From Chitinophagaceae bacterium (GTDB lineage Bacteria > Bacteroidota > Bacteroidia > Chitinophagales > Chitinophagaceae): a DNA stretch of 64,000 nucleotides. Location: NCBI GenBank assembly GCA_016720565.1, contig JADKKJ010000011.1, positions 186,001 through 250,000 of the forward strand, given 5' to 3'. The notes beneath the pieces were generated by a model that was not told the DNA's origin, made no database searches, and saw nothing but the letters and a program-made list of their open reading frames with translations. Below are positions 60,923 through 64,000 of this stretch, piece after piece (position 1 is the stretch's first letter; the number at the start of each line of letters is the position of its first letter). A program made the position numbers and the translations under genes.

Positions 60923-61835
60923 CTCTTTTGGTGGTTAATGATAAAAAATAATCTTCCAGTGAATGCCTGGTATGCAGCGAGAGAACGGGAATATCCATCT
61001 CCACTAACTGCTTTACCAGCAAAGGCACCTGTTCTTTTGGCGCCTTTAGTAAAATAGCCTCCTCCCTTTCTTCCTTTAAATAAACACCAAGGGCCGAACT
61101 GCGGATCTTTTCTATGGCAGTTGCATTATCCGAAGTGATCAACTCACATAAATGCTCCGAGGGATCGAACAACTCATTCACTTTCCCTTCTACCAGTTTC
61201 CTGCCCCTGTCAATGATCAGCATGGAATCAGCGATCAGCTCTACTTCACTTAAAAGATGCGAGGAGACCAATACTGTTTTTCCTTTTTCATGGCAAAGGG
61301 ATAGGATCAGGTTACGCATATCCGCGATCCCCTGGGGATCCAATCCATTGGTAGGTTCGTCCAGTATCACCAATGCGGGATCATGCACCAGCGCAATAGC
61401 AATACCCAGGCGCTGTTTCATTCCCTGCGAATAGGTCTTTACTTTACTATGCGCCCTTTCAGCCAATCCCACCAGGGCAAGTTGTTCCATTAGCTGGGCA
61501 CGCTTATACTTTATGCCACTCATGGTTGCGAACATTTTCAAATGTTCCCAGGCGCTGAGGTATTTATAGAGGTCGGGACGCTCAATAATGGCCCCCACCT
61601 GCCTCATTATTTCATTTCGGTGCTTTTTCAGCTCCATGCCGAAGATCTCAATGCTTCCTTCATCGGGTCTTATCAGGTCCAGCAGCATTCGGATCGTCGT
61701 AGATTTACCTGCTCCATTCTGTCCAAGGAACCCATATATAAATCCTTTGTCCATAGAAAAGCTAAGGTCATCAACGGCTTTTATTTCTCCGAATTGCTTA
61801 GTAAGATGGCTGACCTTTAGTAAATTATGATTCAT
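60897..61835 (-). CDS. ABC transporter ATP-binding protein (ABC-2 partner)
   Basis: 312 aa from the ATG at 61835 (MNHNLLKVSHLTKQFGE). A longer reading to 61919 lacks homology-like sequence. Walker A GQNGAGKSTT, signature YSQGMKQRLGIA, Walker B ALVILDEP, D-loop NGLDPQG and H-loop VSSHLLSE are all normal. The C-terminal extension is the usual one of ABC-2 ATPases. Operon with the permease and LolA-like protein. Confidence 0.94.
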   Translation of the reverse strand: MNHNLLKVSHLTKQFGEIKAVDDLSFSMDKGFIYGFLGQNGAGKSTTIRMLLDLIRPDEGSIEIFGMELKKHRNEIMRQVGAIIERPDLYKYLSAWEHLKMFATMSGIKYKRAQLMEQLALVGLAERAHSKVKTYSQGMKQRLGIAIALVHDPALVILDEPTNGLDPQGIADMRNLILSLCHEKGKTVLVSSHLLSEVELIADSMLIIDRGRKLVEGKVNELFDPSEHLCELITSDNATAIEKIRSSALGVYLKEEREEAILLKAPKEQVPLLVKQLVEMDIPVLSLHTRHSLEDYFLSLTTKRDAASSVKN

Positions 61836-61936
61836 TTGAAAATATGGATCGGTAAAGCTATGAACAAACGAAGAGCGAAAAAGATAATGGTTTGAAAAAA
61901 AAATACGATTTGCTTGCATAATCCACCTGCGGATTG

Positions 61937-61944
61937 TACGTTTG
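61937..61944 (+). promoter_or_regulatory. -7 box for the 62047 gene
   Basis: TACGTTTG, exact TAnnTTTG match, 102 nt before the ATG at 62047. This would leave a longer leader than at most other genes here. Confidence 0.35.
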
Positions 61945-62046
61945 TTTCAGATACGGAAAACACGAATAGGATAACGTAGAAATACCAAGGCCTTAATCCG
62001 GAATCTTAATTAATCCCCCGGTTACCCGCCGGACAAACCCTAGAAG

Positions 62047-62442
62047 ATGACAAAGTTTTACGCTTTAGCAGTTATTGCCGCATTCAAGCTTGCCAGTTTC
62101 CAGGCAGCTCCCCCAACTACCCCTCTTCTTGCTTTTTCAATTGTTAAGCCTGCGAAGGTCGTTAACCTGCATGCCGAATTGAAGCAGCAAAAAGTCTTTT
62201 TGAACTGGGGTGTGCTGGAAAATGAAACGGCCGATCAGTTCGCTATTGAAAAAAGTCTTGACGGGAAAAATTTCCAGGTAACAGCCCTGGCCTTTGGCTC
62301 CGATATGCCGGGCAAATATGAATATAAATTTTTTGAGAAAGCAGGAAAGCAAAAGGTCTCTTACCGGATCAGGCTGGTAAACAAAGACCGTAAAGAAGAA
62401 TATTCAGAAGTGATCACGGTGGATCCTTCTAACCGATCCTGA
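62047..62442 (+). CDS. small secreted fibronectin III-like protein
   Basis: 131 aa. Signal-like start (MTKFYALAVIAAFKLASFQA), then a fibronectin III-like module: VVNLHAELKQQKVFLNWGVL, FAIEKSLDGKNFQVTAL and VSYRIRLVNKDRKEEYSEVI. The same module type is fused to T9SS proteins elsewhere, for example in the 1419-aa protein. No sorting tail. Function unknown. Confidence 0.65.
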   Translation: MTKFYALAVIAAFKLASFQAAPPTTPLLAFSIVKPAKVVNLHAELKQQKVFLNWGVLENETADQFAIEKSLDGKNFQVTALAFGSDMPGKYEYKFFEKAGKQKVSYRIRLVNKDRKEEYSEVITVDPSNRS

Positions 62443-62515
62443 CATCTATTATTGTTATTCGTTGTCATTCATCCCTTCGACTATCATTCATCCTTGTTAT
62501 TTTATACGAAGCAAC

Positions 62516-62656
62516 ATGCCGGGACTTACTAAAAAGATCAAAGAAAATCTTCAGCGACTGAAAGAAACACTGCAGGCTCTGACCGGAAAGCAGAAGCAAT
62601 GGGTTCTACAACCGGTACGAATAAAAAAAATTGAGTGGGCTGATCCTCGCCATTAA
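62516..62656 (+). CDS. possible small basic protein
   Basis: 46 codons from an ATG at 62516 (MPGLTKKIKENLQRLKETL). Charged, helix-forming pattern, 74 nt after the 62047 gene. No recognisable family; could be a chance frame. Confidence 0.25.
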   Translation: MPGLTKKIKENLQRLKETLQALTGKQKQWVLQPVRIKKIEWADPRH

Positions 62657-62726
62657 TTCAAGACATTAGTTAATAGAGTATCAGTGGGGCGGGGTTCATT
62701 TTTATGGACCCCTATCCTTTTTTAGA

Positions 62727-62835
62727 AAGTTGAGAAGAAGTTGAGCTGTTGAGAGGTTGAGCTGTTGAGTGAAGACCCAAAGTATTAGGTTGTTCGCTCA
62801 ACAGCTCAACAAGCCAAAGGCCTCAACAGCTCAAC
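62727..62835. repeat. GTTGAG/CTCAAC octamer repeats forming a large inverted repeat
   Basis: The left arm (62727-62769) has octamers ending GTTGAG; the right arm has CTCAAC octamers. GTTGAGCTGTTGAG (62740-62753 and 62756-62769) pairs exactly with CTCAACAGCTCAAC (62797-62810 and 62822-62835). It lies directly after the 3' end of the TPR-like gene. Confidence 0.75.
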
Positions 62836-62839
62836 ATCC

Positions 62840-63499
62840 TTACTTATACTGCGAAAGAAAATACTGCACCGAAGGTTTACCCCAATTCGGATAGATGGCA
62901 GAGACCAGTTTGAATGTATCGAACAATTTCAACGCTTTTTCAAAAAGAACTTTTGCTTCCTCCTTGGAACCTCCAAATTGCTCCGGGGTAAAATATTTAT
63001 CCTGAGCTTCCAGAATATAGATCCTTGGGTTATCTGCATTTAATGCTTTTGCTTTTTCTAATGCAGCAGCCGCTTTTGGCGACTCGGTCATATAGCGAGC
63101 CATAGGGTTACCCATCATGCGCAGGCCATGCACCATTTTGCGAACAATACAGATCTCCGCATTATCCTTACTCAGCGCCTCGGCCTTGTTCAGCAAAATC
63201 TCGGCTTTATCAGCGATCGGATCGATCACCTGGCTATTATCACCCATTTCACCCGGAGTAGTGGAACCATAGCCTGCCTGTATCAAACAATAGGAGGCAT
63301 AATAATAAGGCAGCCACTGCGTTTTTTCTGCATCACCGATACGCTCGAAGGAGTTGGCCATTTCCTTCCAGTCATCTACGGTATTCTGCTTATCAATATT
63401 CTCCAGTTTGGCCTTCATGGCCCCTTCGAATTTATCGCCCTGGGCGAAGCCGGCAAGGCCGATCAGGGATAATGCTGCGATCAATAAGGTTTTTTTCAT
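62840..63499 (-). CDS. secreted TPR-like hypothetical protein
   Basis: 219 aa. Signal peptide (about 1-19, ending FAQ). Helical repeat pattern in the mature part (KAEILLNKAEALSKDNAEI, AAALEKAKALNADNPRIYIL, EAKVLFEKALKLFDTF), consistent with TPR-type repeats in the periplasm. 20 nt downstream of the TonB-type barrel gene, same strand, so it is probably its partner gene. Function unknown. Confidence 0.75.
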   Translation of the reverse strand: MKKTLLIAALSLIGLAGFAQGDKFEGAMKAKLENIDKQNTVDDWKEMANSFERIGDAEKTQWLPYYYASYCLIQAGYGSTTPGEMGDNSQVIDPIADKAEILLNKAEALSKDNAEICIVRKMVHGLRMMGNPMARYMTESPKAAAALEKAKALNADNPRIYILEAQDKYFTPEQFGGSKEEAKVLFEKALKLFDTFKLVSAIYPNWGKPSVQYFLSQYK

Positions 63500-63519
63500 T
63501 TTTTATGTTTTACTGATGG

Positions 63520-64000
63520 TTAAAGTCCGTTATCAATGACTTCCTGGCTGCGGTCAACCCCGAAACTAAGGAAGGCGCCGATGAATACAAATATTTTAGA
63601 AGGCGGGCGGATCGTTTCCTTCCGCGCGCCGTTATAGGAATACTTGTATCCATAGACCTGGTTAAAGCCGAAAACGTTGCTCACCTGGAACACATAGACC
63701 GCAAAATTCTTTGAATCTTTCTTACCCAGCAAAGGCAGGTAGTTCACAGAGAAACTCACATTATGATAATCCTTCACCCGGCCAAAATCGGTGAATTTAT
63801 AACTGCCATTGTCGAGTTTAATATTATAATAAGGCCTTCCGCTGTTAAAATTATAGGCGCCATTGAACTGGGTCTTCCATGACTGTATGAATTTCTTGGC
63901 CACCAGCGACAAGGTATGTTTGGCTGCGAAATTCGGTGTGATGGCATAAGGATAGTTCAGGAAATCCCTTTTGGTATCCAGGAAGGAATAAGAGATCCAG
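63520..64000 (-). CDS. TonB-dependent receptor/outer-membrane barrel, C-terminal part (runs off the right edge)
   Basis: The frame is open to the right edge; 160 codons are visible. Alternating barrel strands: WISYSFLDTKRDFLN, TQFNGAYNFNSGRPYYNI, VKDYHNVSFSVNYLPLLG, and a final strand FVFIGAFLSFGVDRS. This is the C-terminal barrel of a TonB-dependent transporter with an outer-membrane-type end. The N-terminus is outside the window. The apparent start MSLVAKKF at 63912 is internal (TTG). Ligand unknown. Confidence 0.8.
   Translation of the reverse strand, partial: WISYSFLDTKRDFLNYPYAITPNFAAKHTLSLVAKKFIQSWKTQFNGAYNFNSGRPYYNIKLDNGSYKFTDFGRVKDYHNVSFSVNYLPLLGKKDSKNFAVYVFQVSNVFGFNQVYGYKYSYNGARKETIRPPSKIFVFIGAFLSFGVDRSQEVIDNGL

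Noticed and set aside
61836..61919. 28-residue N-terminal extension of the ABC ATPase
   Set aside because: The ATG at 61835 starts the usual ABC ATPase N-terminus; the extension looks unlike family members.

Overview
The window reads as a chromosomal segment of a Bacteroidota bacterium, most likely a member of the Chitinophagaceae. The grounds are: five intact proteins that end in Bacteroidota-type IX secretion (T9SS) sorting domains; YceI, DUF5777 and OB-fold lipoprotein families typical of this phylum; Bacteroidota-style -7 boxes (TAnnTTTG) upstream of many genes; and weak Shine-Dalgarno signals. The phylum is clear, the family is my inference. I see no insertion sequence, prophage, integrase, CRISPR array, tRNA or rRNA gene.

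Layout. 1-1205: start of a SprB-like repeat protein that runs off the left edge. 1249-4165: leftward cluster of a c-type cytochrome lipoprotein, OB-fold protein, YceI and DUF5777 barrel, plus a His-rich secreted protein. 4320-6801: a cysteine-rich AraC regulator divergent from lpxA and an overlapping ABC ATPase. 6831-11461: a complete tetR-tolC-emrA-emrB type efflux operon. 11743-13427: alanine dehydrogenase and tsaE. 13517-17551: copA copper ATPase abutting recQ in the same frame. 17552-21056: HerA-like ATPase, orphan response regulator, ruvB. 21183-33782: two very large T9SS surface proteins (1210 and 2935 aa). 33890-41161: leuS, then ftsX, DUF3098, uppP, an MFS transporter and an MBL-fold hydrolase. 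41162-45408: a flippase-like membrane protein, ruvC, a HIT protein, greA, a 2-hydroxyacid dehydrogenase and rsmA. 45452-58136: a T9SS surface-oxidase neighbourhood with two PQQ-type sugar dehydrogenases, a TonB receptor and a PPC-repeat protein. 58256-61835: pdxA and an ABC transporter/LolA-like operon. 62047-64000: small secreted proteins and the C-terminus of a TonB-type outer-membrane barrel.

How the parts work together. The housekeeping genes (lpxA, leuS, ruvB, ruvC, greA, rsmA, tsaE, ftsX, uppP, pdxA) are interleaved with envelope and secretion cargo genes. The cargo proteins need a T9SS encoded elsewhere, since no por/gld/spr machinery gene is present. The EmrAB-TolC set is a self-contained drug or toxic-lipid efflux system under its own TetR repressor, with an operator-like palindrome on its promoter. 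The 45-58 kb block pairs secreted aldose dehydrogenases with an outer-membrane receptor, which suggests cell-surface oxidation or cofactor capture.

I did not find a convincing wholly new defence or mobile system. The most unusual points are start-codon anomalies (ruvC has no ATG/GTG/TTG before its catalytic Asp; recQ begins with TTG directly after the copA stop in the same frame), -7 boxes that sit 4-8 nt before start codons (leaderless-like mRNAs), heptamer and octamer repeat tracts between genes, an orphan T9SS tail, an ABC ATPase lacking the switch histidine, and a five-cysteine AraC regulator. No intergenic stretch reaches 300 bases once the degraded T9SS tail at 47965-48126 is counted; 3597-3796, 4166-4319 and 48537-48717 show nothing I can identify.
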